A DNA stretch of 64,000 nucleotides from Pantoea sp. GD03673 (GTDB lineage: Bacteria; Pseudomonadota; Gammaproteobacteria; Enterobacterales; Enterobacteriaceae): positions 186,001 to 250,000 of the forward strand of contig NZ_JAOCKJ010000005.1 in assembly GCF_029844725.1 (NCBI RefSeq), given 5' to 3'. The position numbers and the translations under genes are program-made. How positions within the stretch are numbered: position 1 is the stretch's first letter; each line of letters begins with the position of its first letter. Positions 21,424-30,431 of the stretch are shown here, piece after piece. The notes under the pieces were generated by a model. That model was not told where the DNA came from and did no database searches. It saw only the letters and a list, made by a program, of their open reading frames with translations.

Positions 21424-21449
21424 GCGCCGCAGAGCGCTTTTTTCTGCGG
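21424..21449 (+). promoter_or_regulatory. greA leader terminator/alternative hairpin (GraL-like)
   Basis: In the leader 50-75 nt before greA, GCGC (21424-21427) pairs with GCGC (21434-21437) and is followed by six T, a compact terminator. Alternatively CCGCAGA (21427-21433) pairs with TCTGCGG (21443-21449), which takes up the loop and ends the terminator fold. The E. coli greA leader yields short terminated RNAs called GraL; this is the equivalent place. Confidence 0.55.
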
Positions 21450-21499
21450 TCACCAGTCAGGATGACATCGTTAAACAGGAAAGAGGGCGAGGAGCTTAA

Positions 21500-21976
21500 A
21501 TGAATCAGATTCCGATGACGTTAAGAGGCGCTGAAAGATTGCGCGAAGAGCTGAACGAGCTGAAAACCGTGAAGCGCCCGCGCATTATCGCCTCTATCGC
21601 TGATGCACGCGAACACGGCGATTTAAAAGAGAACGCGGAATATCACGCAGCGCGTGAAGAGCAGGGCTTTTGCGAAGGTCGTATTCAGGAGATCGAAGCC
21701 AAGCTCTCCAATGCACAGGTTATCGACGTTACGCAGATGCCTAAAACCGGCCGCGTCATTTTCGGCGCAACGGTGACCGTGCTGAACGTCGAGACCGACG
21801 AAGAAGCCACCTATCGCATCGTGGGCGATGACGAAGCGGACTTTAAGCAAAATCTGATTTCGGTCAATTCGCCAATGGCGCGTGGCCTGGTGGGTAAAGA
21901 GGCCGATGATGTGGCGATCGTTAAAACCCCGGGCGGCGACGTTGAGTATGAGATCCTGAAGGTGGAATACCTTTAA
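21500..21976 (+). CDS. greA: Transcription elongation factor GreA
   Basis: Rescues backtracked RNA polymerase by stimulating transcript cleavage through the secondary channel. The 158-residue product has an N-terminal coiled coil (about 1-75; the acidic tip loop [22 protein letters not shown] carries the catalytic Asp and Glu) and a C-terminal FKBP-like domain (about 80-158). AGGAGC precedes ATG 21500. It has a structured leader and a strong terminator. Confidence 0.97.
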   Translation: MNQIPMTLRGAERLREELNELKTVKRPRIIASIADAREHGDLKENAEYHAAREEQGFCEGRIQEIEAKLSNAQVIDVTQMPKTGRVIFGATVTVLNVETDEEATYRIVGDDEADFKQNLISVNSPMARGLVGKEADDVAIVKTPGGDVEYEILKVEYL

Positions 21977-22024
21977 GATGTTGCTACGCTTTGAAAAGCG
22001 TTTAAGCACAATGTAAAGAAAGGA

Positions 22025-22047
22025 AAAAGGCCGCATTGCGGCCTTTT
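22025..22047. terminator. Terminator between greA and yhbY
   Basis: A perfect 10-bp stem (AAAAGGCCGC / GCGGCCTTTT) with loop ATT ends in a T-run on the plus strand and an A/T-rich flank on the other. It serves convergent greA and probably yhbY. Confidence 0.85.
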
Positions 22048-22082
22048 ATCTGAGGTAAGAGCATGTCACTTTCTTTGCCCAC

Positions 22083-22376
22083 TTAGCGTGGCAGAGAAAT
22101 TTTGCTCTCTTTAGAAGGGCGATACAGCACCAGCGTTTTGCCGATCACCTGTACGTTGCTGGCACCGGTCTCACGCACGATAGCCTCAACGATGAGCTGT
22201 TTCGTTTCACGATCTTCAGAGGCGATTTTTACCTTGATCAGTTCGTGATGCGACAGAGCCTGCTCGATTTCGGCCAGCACGCCTTCAGTCAGGCCATTGC
22301 CACCCAGCATAACCACTGGCTTGAGCGGATGGGCGAGGCCCTTGAGGTGCTGTTTTTGTTTGGTACTTAGATTCAT
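22083..22376 (-). CDS. yhbY: CRM-domain ribosome-assembly factor YhbY
   Basis: A 97-residue single CRM-domain RNA-binding protein that associates with pre-50S particles. The conserved KGLAHPLKPVVMLGGNGLTEGV contains the GxxG RNA-binding loop, and HHELIKVKIASEDRE follows. It is divergent from rlmE, with 127 bp between the starts. Confidence 0.95.
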   Translation of the reverse strand: MNLSTKQKQHLKGLAHPLKPVVMLGGNGLTEGVLAEIEQALSHHELIKVKIASEDRETKQLIVEAIVRETGASNVQVIGKTLVLYRPSKESKISLPR

Positions 22377-22503
22377 CGTAGTATTTTACTTACTCAGGGA
22401 TTGAAAACGGTTCATTCTACCGCCATCTCGGGTATATCACCAAATCGACGCAACCCCTTGCGTGCAGGTTTATCGCTACGATGACGATTTAACTGGAATT
22501 ATT

Positions 22504-23133
22504 ATGACGGGTAAAAAGCGTTCGGCCAGCTCCAGCCGCTGGCTACAGGAACACTTTAGCGATAAATATGTGCTTCAGGCGCAGAAAAAAGGGTTGCGTT
22601 CGCGCGCCTGGTTTAAACTTGATGAAATACAACAGGGTGACAAGCTTTTCAAACCCGGCATGACCGTGGTAGATCTGGGTGCTGCACCTGGTGGCTGGTC
22701 GCAGTATGTGGTTCAGCAAATCGGGAATAAAGGGCGAGTCATTGCCTGTGATATCCTGCCCATGGATCCGATAGTCGGTGTCGATTTCCTTCAGGGCGAT
22801 TTTCGTGAAGAATCGGTGATCAATGCGCTGCTTGAGCGTGTTGGCGATCAGAAAGTTCAGGTTGTCATGTCTGATATGGCACCGAATATGAGTGGTACAC
22901 CTGCCGTAGATATTCCCCGGTCGATGTATTTAGTGGAACTGGCGCTGGAGATGTGTCGGGATATCCTGGCACCCGGCGGCAGTTTTGTAGTGAAAGTGTT
23001 TCAGGGAGATGGCTTCGATGAATACCTGCGGGAAATTCGCTCCCTGTTTACGAAAGTAAAAATTCGTAAGCCGGACGCTTCACGTTCACGTTCACGTGAA
23101 GTGTACATTGTGGCGACTGGGCGCAAACTATAA
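22504..23133 (+). CDS. rlmE: 23S rRNA Um2552 2'-O-methyltransferase RlmE
   Basis: Methylates the 2'-OH of U2552 in the 23S rRNA A loop, a late 50S maturation step. The 209-residue product has the SAM-binding motif [12 protein letters not shown] (about 56-67) and the full catalytic tetrad K38, D124, K164 and E199 by direct count. ATG 22504 fits the family length of 209; the frame extends upstream to 22462. It is followed by ftsH, with which it forms a heat-shock operon in E. coli. Confidence 0.96.
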   Translation: MTGKKRSASSSRWLQEHFSDKYVLQAQKKGLRSRAWFKLDEIQQGDKLFKPGMTVVDLGAAPGGWSQYVVQQIGNKGRVIACDILPMDPIVGVDFLQGDFREESVINALLERVGDQKVQVVMSDMAPNMSGTPAVDIPRSMYLVELALEMCRDILAPGGSFVVKVFQGDGFDEYLREIRSLFTKVKIRKPDASRSRSREVYIVATGRKL

Positions 23134-23237
23134 CCAAATTGCTGGAGAAGTCCGCAGCTTTGCTGCGATTCCATGTATGCAGGATCTATAGTACCCTACG
23201 CTATCTGTTAACACCGTTGTAATATGAGGTTAATCCC

Positions 23238-25172
23238 TTGAGTGACATGGCGAAAAACCTGATTCTCTGGTTAGTCATCGCGGTCGTGCTGATGTCAGTA
23301 TTCCAGAGCTTTGGGCCCAGCGAGTCAAATGGCCGTCGGGTTGATTATTCAACCTTCCTGTCGGAAGTGAACCAGGATCAGGTCCGCGAGGCACGTATTA
23401 ACGGGCGTGAAATTAACGTCATTAAAAAAGACAGCAATAAATACACGACCTACATTCCTGTCAACGATCCCAAGTTGCTCGATAACCTCTTGACCAAAAA
23501 CGTCAAAGTGGTTGGCGAACCGCCAGAAGAGCCAAGCCTGCTGGCTTCTATCTTCATTTCGTGGTTCCCGATGCTGCTGCTGATCGGTGTGTGGATCTTC
23601 TTTATGCGTCAGATGCAGGGCGGCGGCGGTAAGGGCGCGATGTCCTTCGGCAAAAGCAAAGCCCGCATGTTGACGGAAGACCAGATTAAAACCACTTTCG
23701 CCGACGTAGCCGGTTGTGACGAAGCGAAAGATGAAGTGGCTGAGCTGGTGGAATATCTGCGTGAGCCGAGCCGTTTCCAGAAGCTGGGCGGTAAAATTCC
23801 AAAAGGCGTTCTGATGGTGGGGCCGCCGGGTACCGGTAAAACCTTGCTGGCAAAAGCCATTGCCGGTGAAGCGAAGGTGCCTTTCTTCACCATCTCCGGT
23901 TCTGACTTTGTGGAAATGTTTGTCGGTGTCGGTGCATCCCGTGTGCGCGACATGTTCGAACAGGCTAAGAAAGCTGCACCGTGCATCATCTTCATTGATG
24001 AGATCGATGCCGTAGGTCGTCAGCGTGGTGCCGGTTTAGGCGGTGGTCATGATGAACGTGAGCAGACGCTGAACCAGATGCTGGTTGAGATGGATGGTTT
24101 CGAAGGCAACGAAGGTATTATCGTTATTGCCGCAACGAACCGTCCGGACGTACTGGACCCTGCACTGCTGCGTCCAGGCCGCTTTGACCGTCAGGTTGTG
24201 GTTGGCCTGCCAGATGTTCGCGGTCGTGAGCAGATTCTGAAAGTGCATATGCGTCGTGTGCCACTGGCCACAGATATTGATGCAGCAATCATTGCACGTG
24301 GTACGCCTGGCTTCTCGGGTGCCGATCTGGCTAACCTTGTGAACGAAGCAGCGCTGTTCGCCGCACGTTCAAACAAGCGCGTCGTGTCGATGGTCGAGTT
24401 CGAGAAAGCGAAAGACAAAATCATGATGGGTGCGGAACGTCGCTCCATGGTGATGACGGAATCGCAGAAAGAGTCAACTGCCTACCACGAAGCGGGCCAT
24501 GCCATTATTGGTCGCCTGGTGCCAGAGCATGACCCTGTGCATAAAGTCACGATTATCCCGCGTGGCCGTGCGCTGGGTGTGACCTTCTTCCTGCCTGAAG
24601 GCGACGCGATTAGCGCCAGCCGTCAGAAACTGGAAAGCCAGATCTCGACCCTGTACGGCGGTCGTCTGGCGGAAGAGATCATCTACGGTGCAGAACATGT
24701 TTCTACCGGCGCGTCGAACGACATTAAAGTCGCGACGAACCTGGCACGCAACATGGTGACGCAGTGGGGCTTCTCGGACAAACTGGGTCCGCTGCTCTAT
24801 GCAGAAGAAGAGGGCGAAGTGTTCCTTGGCCGTTCTGTTGCGAAAGCGAAGCACATGTCTGATGAAACGGCGCGTATCATCGACCAGGAAGTTAAACACC
24901 TGATCGACAGCAACTACCAGCGCGCCCGCCGCATTCTGGGTGAGAACATGGACATCCTTCACGCGATGAAAGATGCGCTGATGAAGTATGAAACCATTGA
25001 TGCACCGCAGATCGATGACCTGATGGCGCGCCGTGAAGTGCGTCCGCCAGCGGGCTGGGAAGATCCAGGCAGCAACTCAGACAGCAACGGTACGCCAAAA
25101 GCGCCACGTCCGGTTGATGAACCGCGTACGCCGAACCCAGGCAATACCATGTCAGAGCAGTACAACAAATAA
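23238..25172 (+). CDS. ftsH: ATP-dependent membrane protease FtsH
   Basis: Hexameric inner-membrane AAA+ zinc protease that degrades LpxC, sigma-32 and damaged membrane proteins. It has two transmembrane segments (about 5-25 and 98-120) around a periplasmic domain. The AAA module has Walker A GPPGTGKT (about 195-202), Walker B FIDEID and the second region of homology; the protease has HEAGH (about 417-421). The start is either TTG 23238 (MSDMAKN, with GAGG 8 nt upstream) or ATG 23247 (MAKN, the usual E. coli annotation). TTG is kept because its ribosome-binding site is better placed. The C-terminal tail is low-complexity and polar. Confidence 0.97.
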   Translation: MSDMAKNLILWLVIAVVLMSVFQSFGPSESNGRRVDYSTFLSEVNQDQVREARINGREINVIKKDSNKYTTYIPVNDPKLLDNLLTKNVKVVGEPPEEPSLLASIFISWFPMLLLIGVWIFFMRQMQGGGGKGAMSFGKSKARMLTEDQIKTTFADVAGCDEAKDEVAELVEYLREPSRFQKLGGKIPKGVLMVGPPGTGKTLLAKAIAGEAKVPFFTISGSDFVEMFVGVGASRVRDMFEQAKKAAPCIIFIDEIDAVGRQRGAGLGGGHDEREQTLNQMLVEMDGFEGNEGIIVIAATNRPDVLDPALLRPGRFDRQVVVGLPDVRGREQILKVHMRRVPLATDIDAAIIARGTPGFSGADLANLVNEAALFAARSNKRVVSMVEFEKAKDKIMMGAERRSMVMTESQKESTAYHEAGHAIIGRLVPEHDPVHKVTIIPRGRALGVTFFLPEGDAISASRQKLESQISTLYGGRLAEEIIYGAEHVSTGASNDIKVATNLARNMVTQWGFSDKLGPLLYAEEEGEVFLGRSVAKAKHMSDETARIIDQEVKHLIDSNYQRARRILGENMDILHAMKDALMKYETIDAPQIDDLMARREVRPPAGWEDPGSNSDSNGTPKAPRPVDEPRTPNPGNTMSEQYNK

Positions 25173-25190
25173 GACGCAACATCGTCAGAC

Positions 25191-25218
25191 AAAACCCCGG
25201 CTGGTCCGGGGTTTTTTA
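25191..25218 (+). terminator. Terminator between ftsH and folP
   Basis: AACCCCGG and CCGGGGTT form a stem around CTGGT, followed by a run of T residues. Read-through to folP, 34 bp downstream, remains possible. Confidence 0.8.
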
Positions 25219-25251
25219 CATCCAGATATTGATCAGCAAGGAGTTTTCACC

Positions 25252-26085
25252 ATGAAGTTGTTTGCCCGTGATTCCCATCTCGATTTATCTTTTCCTCATG
25301 TGATGGGCATTCTGAATGTCACGCCGGACTCCTTTTCAGATGGTGGCAAACATAATGCGCTGGTTGATGCGCTGACGCATACCAATGAGATGGTTAATGC
25401 AGGCGCAACCATCATTGATGTAGGCGGTGAATCTACCCGTCCCGGTGCGGATGAGGTGAGCGTGGAGGAGGAGCTGGAACGGGTGATTCCGGTGATCGAT
25501 GCCATTGCCCAGCGTTTTGAAGTCTGGATCTCAGTGGACACCTCGAAAGCGGAAGTCATCCGGGAAGCTGCGCGAGTGGGTGCTCACATCATTAACGACA
25601 TACGTTCCCTCTCCGAACCGGGTGCGCTGGAAGCTGCAGCGGCTACCGGACTTCCTGTCTGTCTGATGCATATGCAGGGTGAACCGCGCACCATGCAGCA
25701 GGCACCGGTGTATGAAAACGTCTTATCCGAAGTGGACACTTACTTCGTTCAGCAGATTGCACGCTGCGAAGCGGCAGGAATTAAAAAAGAGCAGCTGATA
25801 CTCGACCCGGGCTTCGGTTTCGGTAAAAATCTCAGCCACAACTATGAACTGCTGGCTCATCTCAGCGATTTTCACCACTTTGGCCTGCCGCTGTTGGTGG
25901 GAATGTCGCGTAAATCGATGATTGGCCAGCTGTTAAATGTCGGCCCGTCACAGCGTTTAACCGGCAGCCTGAGCTGTGCGGTGATTGCTGCCATGCAGGG
26001 TGCGCAGATTATTCGCGCGCATGACGTAAAAGAGACGGCCGAAGCGATGCGCGTGGTCGAAGCGACCCGAAGAGCAAAAGGATAA
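25252..26085 (+). CDS. folP: Dihydropteroate synthase
   Basis: Condenses p-aminobenzoate with 6-hydroxymethyl-dihydropterin diphosphate in folate synthesis; the sulfonamide target. The 277-residue TIM-barrel product has the two signature blocks [15 protein letters not shown] (residues 18-32) and [13 protein letters not shown], plus [20 protein letters not shown] and VGMSRKS (pterin and diphosphate sites). AAGGAG precedes ATG 25252. It is 2 bp before glmM, so the two genes are probably co-transcribed. Confidence 0.96.
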   Translation: MKLFARDSHLDLSFPHVMGILNVTPDSFSDGGKHNALVDALTHTNEMVNAGATIIDVGGESTRPGADEVSVEEELERVIPVIDAIAQRFEVWISVDTSKAEVIREAARVGAHIINDIRSLSEPGALEAAAATGLPVCLMHMQGEPRTMQQAPVYENVLSEVDTYFVQQIARCEAAGIKKEQLILDPGFGFGKNLSHNYELLAHLSDFHHFGLPLLVGMSRKSMIGQLLNVGPSQRLTGSLSCAVIAAMQGAQIIRAHDVKETAEAMRVVEATRRAKG

Positions 26086-26087
26086 TC

Positions 26088-27422
26088 ATGAGTAATCGTA
26101 AATATTTCGGTACAGACGGCATTCGCGGCAAAGTCGGTGAAACACCTATCACGCCTGATTTTGTCCTGAAGCTGGGCTGGGCTGCGGGTAAAGTGCTGGC
26201 GCGCCACGGTTCGAAAAAAATCATCATCGGCAAAGATACCCGTATCTCTGGCTATATGCTGGAGTCTGCACTGGAAGCGGGTCTGGCTGCCGCAGGTCTG
26301 ACGGCCGCCTTTACCGGTCCGATGCCGACACCCGCCATTGCCTATCTGACCCGCACCTTCCGCGCAGAGGCAGGCATCGTCATTTCAGCGTCGCACAATC
26401 CGTTTGACGACAACGGCATTAAATTTTTCTCGTCTGAAGGCACCAAACTGCCTGATGACGTTGAAGAAGCGATTGAGCTGGAGATGGAAAAGCCGATTAC
26501 CTGCGTAGAATCAGCACAGTTAGGCCGCGCCAGCCGCATCGTCGACGCCGCAGGACGTTACATTGAGTTTTGTAAGGGCACCTTCCCCAGCGAACTCAGT
26601 CTGAATGGCCTGAAAATTGTGGTCGACTGCGCCAATGGTGCAACTTACCACATTGCGCCGAATGTCCTGCGTGAACTGGGGGCGACCGCGATCGCTATCG
26701 GTGTGCAGCCCGACGGGATGAACATCAACAAAGAGTGCGGTGCCACCGATCTTAAACTGCTGCAGCAGCGCGTGCTGGCAGAGAAAGCCGATATCGGCCT
26801 GGCCTACGACGGCGACGGCGACCGCATCATGATGATTGACCACCTTGGCGAAAAAGTTGATGGTGACCAGATCCTCTACATCATTGCGCGTGAAGCCCTG
26901 CGTCAGGGGCAGTTACGCGGCGGTGTCGTGGGTACGCTGATGAGTAACATGGGGCTGGAGCTGGCTCTGAAACAACTGGGCATTCCGTTTACCCGTGCCA
27001 AAGTAGGTGACCGCTATGTGCTGGAGAAGATGCAGGAGAAGGGCTGGCGTCTCGGCGCAGAGAACTCCGGGCATGTGATCCTTCTGGATAAAACCACCAC
27101 CGGCGACGGTATTGTTGCAAGTTTGCAAGTACTCACTGCAATGGTGCGCAATCACATGAGCCTGCACGATCTCTGCAGTGGCATGAAGATGCTGCCACAG
27201 GTTCTGGTCAACGTACGCTTTGCAGGCGAACATGATCCGCTGCAAAGCGATGCCGTGAAAACGGTGACCGCCGATGTTGAAAAAGCGCTGGCGGGTCGCG
27301 GGCGTGTCCTGTTGCGCAAATCCGGGACTGAGCCGTTGATTCGCGTCATGGTTGAAGGTGAAAACGAAGCGCAGGTCACTGAACTGGCTAATCGCATCGC
27401 CGATCAGGTCAAGGCAGTTTAA
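26088..27422 (+). CDS. glmM: Phosphoglucosamine mutase GlmM
   Basis: Interconverts glucosamine 6-phosphate and 1-phosphate for UDP-GlcNAc synthesis. The 444-residue product has the phosphoserine loop SASHNP with Ser102, the metal loop [10 protein letters not shown], the sugar loop GAENSGHV and the phosphate-binding loop [12 protein letters not shown]. Its start lies 2 bp after the folP stop. Confidence 0.97.
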   Translation: MSNRKYFGTDGIRGKVGETPITPDFVLKLGWAAGKVLARHGSKKIIIGKDTRISGYMLESALEAGLAAAGLTAAFTGPMPTPAIAYLTRTFRAEAGIVISASHNPFDDNGIKFFSSEGTKLPDDVEEAIELEMEKPITCVESAQLGRASRIVDAAGRYIEFCKGTFPSELSLNGLKIVVDCANGATYHIAPNVLRELGATAIAIGVQPDGMNINKECGATDLKLLQQRVLAEKADIGLAYDGDGDRIMMIDHLGEKVDGDQILYIIAREALRQGQLRGGVVGTLMSNMGLELALKQLGIPFTRAKVGDRYVLEKMQEKGWRLGAENSGHVILLDKTTTGDGIVASLQVLTAMVRNHMSLHDLCSGMKMLPQVLVNVRFAGEHDPLQSDAVKTVTADVEKALAGRGRVLLRKSGTEPLIRVMVEGENEAQVTELANRIADQVKAV

Positions 27423-27639
27423 ACCCCTGACAGGCGGTTCACTATTCTGAGAACTGCCTGTAAAATCACCGGGATGGCGCTTTTTTCTGCAATCAGTTTG
27501 CATAAGAGAAATTGCACTTGCAGAGATATGCGCCTTTGGTTAGTATTCACACCCGCTTCTGATGGGTGATGACGAGACTCCCCATCAATACTGGTTGAAG
27601 CTTTAACTGTACGATTATCGTGCAAGGAACAGGTTGAAT

Positions 27640-27978
27640 ATGTACGAAGCTCTTTTAGTTGTTTTCCTTATTGTGGCTATCGCCCTCGTGGGTATGATTA
27701 TGCTGCAGCAAGGCAAAGGCGCTGATATGGGAGCCTCATTCGGTGCAGGCGCATCCGGTACGGTGTTTGGTTCTTCGGGTTCAGGTAATTTCATGACCCG
27801 TACTACTGGCATCTTAGCGGCACTGTTCTTCATCATCAGCCTGGTTCTGGGTAATCTGAACAGTAATAAAGCCTCGAAAGGAAGCGAGTGGGAAAATCTT
27901 TCTGCGCCGGCGCAGTCTTCTCAACAGACTGAAAAGCCAGCTCAACCGGTCACGCCGGGCAGCGATATTCCTAAGTAA
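27640..27978 (+). CDS. secG: Protein translocase subunit SecG
   Basis: Small auxiliary subunit of SecYEG. The 112-residue product has two transmembrane helices (about 2-22 and 53-73) joined by the glycine-rich loop GKGADMGASFGAGASGTVFG, and a polar C-terminal tail. ATG 27640 (MYEALLVVFL) is the standard start; an in-frame TTG six bases earlier is less likely. The 217-bp upstream region holds a leader hairpin (27542-27592). leuU lies 38 bp after the stop. Confidence 0.95.
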   Translation: MYEALLVVFLIVAIALVGMIMLQQGKGADMGASFGAGASGTVFGSSGSGNFMTRTTGILAALFFIISLVLGNLNSNKASKGSEWENLSAPAQSSQQTEKPAQPVTPGSDIPK

Positions 27979-28015
27979 GGTCGTCAGCACAACGAATCGT
28001 TGTGGTCAGTGTAGT

Positions 28016-28102
28016 GCCGTGGTGGTGGAATTGGTAGACACGCTACCTTGAGGTGGTAGTGCCCGATTGGGCTTACGGGTTCAAGTCCCGTCCTCGGTAC
28101 CA
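28016..28102 (+). tRNA. leuU: tRNA-Leu(GAG)
   Basis: An 87-nt class II tRNA with CCA encoded. The anticodon arm CTACC-TTGAGGT-GGTAG gives GAG; a 4-bp variable arm (GCCC-GATT-GGGC) and the T arm ACGGG-TTCAAGT-CCCGT follow. The acceptor strands GCCGTGG and CCTCGGT pair except for a T5/T68 mismatch (see findings). Its position after secG and before metY matches E. coli leuU. Confidence 0.95.
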
Positions 28103-28116
28103 AATCGTAGTATCAC

Positions 28117-28145
28117 TTGCATTTTATGCAGGTCTGGCGTATTAT
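28117..28145 (+). promoter_or_regulatory. Sigma-70 promoter for metY-rimP-nusA-infB
   Basis: TTGCAT (28117-28122) and TATTAT (28140-28145) are separated by exactly 17 bp, 16 bp before the 5' end of the initiator tRNA. It probably drives metY and, by read-through, the nusA-infB operon. Confidence 0.7.
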
Positions 28146-28161
28146 TCGCCACGTTTTCGGA

Positions 28162-28238
<77 letters not shown>

Positions 28239-28363
28239 CTTTCCCTTTGAGTTCTTTTTCAAATATACTGTATGCATCGACGGACGCATTCACGGCTATT
28301 TTTTGAAAGAAAATTCTTTGGATGGAGTCCGGACCGCAATGCGGTTTACAGGGTCCAGTGATT

Positions 28364-28391
28364 AAAAGCCCCGAATATTCGGGGTTTTTTG
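28364..28391 (+). terminator. Terminator 1 between metY and rimP
   Basis: AAGCCCCGAATATTCGGGGTTTTTTG is a short perfect stem (CCCCGAA/TTCGGGG) plus a T-tract. It should terminate a large share of metY transcripts and leave the remainder to read into rimP. Confidence 0.8.
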
Positions 28392-28412
28392 TTATTAGCG
28401 AATCGTAATACT

Positions 28413-28433
28413 GGGCTATAGGCCCTTTTTTTA
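28413..28433 (+). terminator. Terminator 2 just before rimP
   Basis: GGGC-TATAG-GCCC followed by seven T lies 17 bp before the rimP start. Its weak 4-bp stem suggests partial termination, acting in series with the upstream terminator. Confidence 0.6.
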
Positions 28434-28449
28434 TGTCTTGGGGGTGGGC

Positions 28450-28902
28450 TTGTCCACATTAGAGCAAAAATTGACAGAGTTGGTATCGGCTCCCGTAGAA
28501 GCGCTGGGTTACGAACTGGTTGGTATCGAATTCGTTCGTAGTCGCACATCTATCCTGCGCATCTATATTGATAGTGAAGATGGCATCAATGTCGATGATT
28601 GCGCCGATGTCAGCCACCAGGTAAGTGCGGTAATGGATGTTGAAGATCCCATTACGGTACCTTACAACCTTGAAGTCTCTTCACCGGGACTCGATCGTCC
28701 TCTGTTCACCGCCGAACACTACACCCGTTTTATGGGTGAAGAAGTGAGTCTGGTGTTGCGTATGGCCGTTCAGAACCGCCGTAAATGGCAGGGAACCATC
28801 AAGTCAGTTGATGGCGAGATGATCACGGTGCACGTTGAGGGTAGCGATGAAGTGTTCGCGCTGAGTAATATTCAGAAAGCGAACCTGGTCCCCCACTTTT
28901 AA
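28450..28902 (+). CDS. rimP: Ribosome maturation factor RimP
   Basis: Needed for efficient 30S assembly around ribosomal protein S12. The 150-residue product begins at TTG 28450 ([20 protein letters not shown]), the rare start also used in E. coli. It contains [26 protein letters not shown] (alpha-beta N-domain) and the SH3-like C-domain ending in [14 protein letters not shown]. In-frame codons upstream lie in the terminator region and are not used. It precedes nusA by 24 bp. Confidence 0.95.
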   Translation: MSTLEQKLTELVSAPVEALGYELVGIEFVRSRTSILRIYIDSEDGINVDDCADVSHQVSAVMDVEDPITVPYNLEVSSPGLDRPLFTAEHYTRFMGEEVSLVLRMAVQNRRKWQGTIKSVDGEMITVHVEGSDEVFALSNIQKANLVPHF

Positions 28903-28926
28903 AAGTCCGGATTGAGGCTAACCAGG

Positions 28927-30414
28927 ATGAACAAAGAGATCTTAGCTGTTGTAGAAGCCGTTTCTAACGAAAAAGCCCTGCCGCGTGAGAAAATCTTCGA
29001 AGCGCTGGAGAGCGCGCTGGCGACTGCGACCAAGAAAAAGTACGAGCAGGAAATTGAAGTACGCGTCAGCATTGATCGCCGCAGTGGTGATTTCGATACT
29101 TTCCGCCGCTGGGAAATCGTAGAAGAGGTGACACAGCCGACGCGCGAGATCACGCTGGATGCGGCCCGCTTCGAAGATGAAGCATTCAATCTGGGCGATT
29201 ATGTCGAAGATCAGATTGAATCGGTCACCTTTGACCGTATCACCACCCAGACCGCTAAGCAGGTTATCGTGCAAAAAGTGCGCGAAGCTGAGCGCGCAAT
29301 GGTGGTTGACCAGTTCCGTGAACAGGAAGGCGAAATTATCACGGGCGTGGTGAAGAAAGTTAACCGCGACAACATTTCCCTCGACTTAGGCAGCAATGCC
29401 GAAGCGGTCATTCTGCGCGAAGATATGCTGCCGCGTGAAAACTTCCGTCCAGGCGACCGTATTCGTGGCGTACTTTACTCTGTTCGCCCGGAAGCGCGTG
29501 GTGCACAGCTGTTTGTGACGCGTTCTAAACCCGAAATGCTGATTGAACTGTTCCGCATTGAGGTGCCAGAAATTGGCGAAGAACTGATTGAAATTAAAGC
29601 CGCAGCCCGCGATCCGGGTTCACGCGCTAAAATTGCAGTCAAAACCAACGACAAACGTATTGATCCGGTGGGTGCCTGTGTGGGCATGCGCGGCGCGCGT
29701 GTTCAGGCCGTTTCCAGTGAACTGGGCGGCGAGCGTATCGATATCGTGCTGTGGGACGATAATCCGGCGCAGTTTGTTATCAACGCCATGGCCCCGGCCG
29801 ATGTGGCGTCAATCGTGGTTGATGAAGATAATCACACCATGGATATCGCCGTAGAAGCTGGCAACCTGGCTCAGGCGATCGGCCGTAACGGCCAAAACGT
29901 GCGTCTCGCTTCACAGCTGAGTGGCTGGGAGCTGAACGTGATGACCGTCGATGATCTGCAGGCCAAGCATCAGGCTGAAGCACATGCAGCGATCGATATG
30001 TTCACTAAACATCTCGACATCGACGAAGAGTTCGCCACCGTACTGGTGGAAGAGGGCTTCTCTTCGCTGGAAGAGCTGGCATACGTGCCAATCAACGAGT
30101 TGCTGGAAGTCGACGGCCTCGACGAAGAGACCATTGAAGCCCTGCGTGAACGAGCAAAAAATGCGTTAACCACCCTGGCACTGGCGAAAGAAGAGAGTCT
30201 TGGAAATCAGGAGCCCGCTCAGGATCTTCTGAATCTTGAAGGCCTCGATCGTGCGCTGGCGTTCCGCCTGGCGTCGAAAGGCGTTTGCACGCTGGAAGAT
30301 CTCGCTGAGCAAGGTGTTGACGATCTGACGGATATTGAAGGCCTGTCTGATGAACAAGCCGGCGCGCTGATTATGGCCGCACGTAATATCTGCTGGTTCG
30401 GCGATGACGCGTAA
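28927..30414 (+). CDS. nusA: Transcription termination/antitermination factor NusA
   Basis: Binds RNA polymerase and nascent RNA, promotes hairpin pausing and termination, and takes part in antitermination. The 495-residue product has the N-terminal polymerase-binding domain (1-125), the S1 domain ([21 protein letters not shown], about 135-200), two KH domains (about 200-345; [14 protein letters not shown] and [11 protein letters not shown]) and two acidic C-terminal repeats (about 360-495). ATG 28927 ([13 protein letters not shown]) is the family start. infB begins 17 bp later. Confidence 0.97.
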   Translation: MNKEILAVVEAVSNEKALPREKIFEALESALATATKKKYEQEIEVRVSIDRRSGDFDTFRRWEIVEEVTQPTREITLDAARFEDEAFNLGDYVEDQIESVTFDRITTQTAKQVIVQKVREAERAMVVDQFREQEGEIITGVVKKVNRDNISLDLGSNAEAVILREDMLPRENFRPGDRIRGVLYSVRPEARGAQLFVTRSKPEMLIELFRIEVPEIGEELIEIKAAARDPGSRAKIAVKTNDKRIDPVGACVGMRGARVQAVSSELGGERIDIVLWDDNPAQFVINAMAPADVASIVVDEDNHTMDIAVEAGNLAQAIGRNGQNVRLASQLSGWELNVMTVDDLQAKHQAEAHAAIDMFTKHLDIDEEFATVLVEEGFSSLEELAYVPINELLEVDGLDEETIEALRERAKNALTTLALAKEESLGNQEPAQDLLNLEGLDRALAFRLASKGVCTLEDLAEQGVDDLTDIEGLSDEQAGALIMAARNICWFGDDA

Positions 30415-30431
30415 TAACAGGAAGGAACAGC

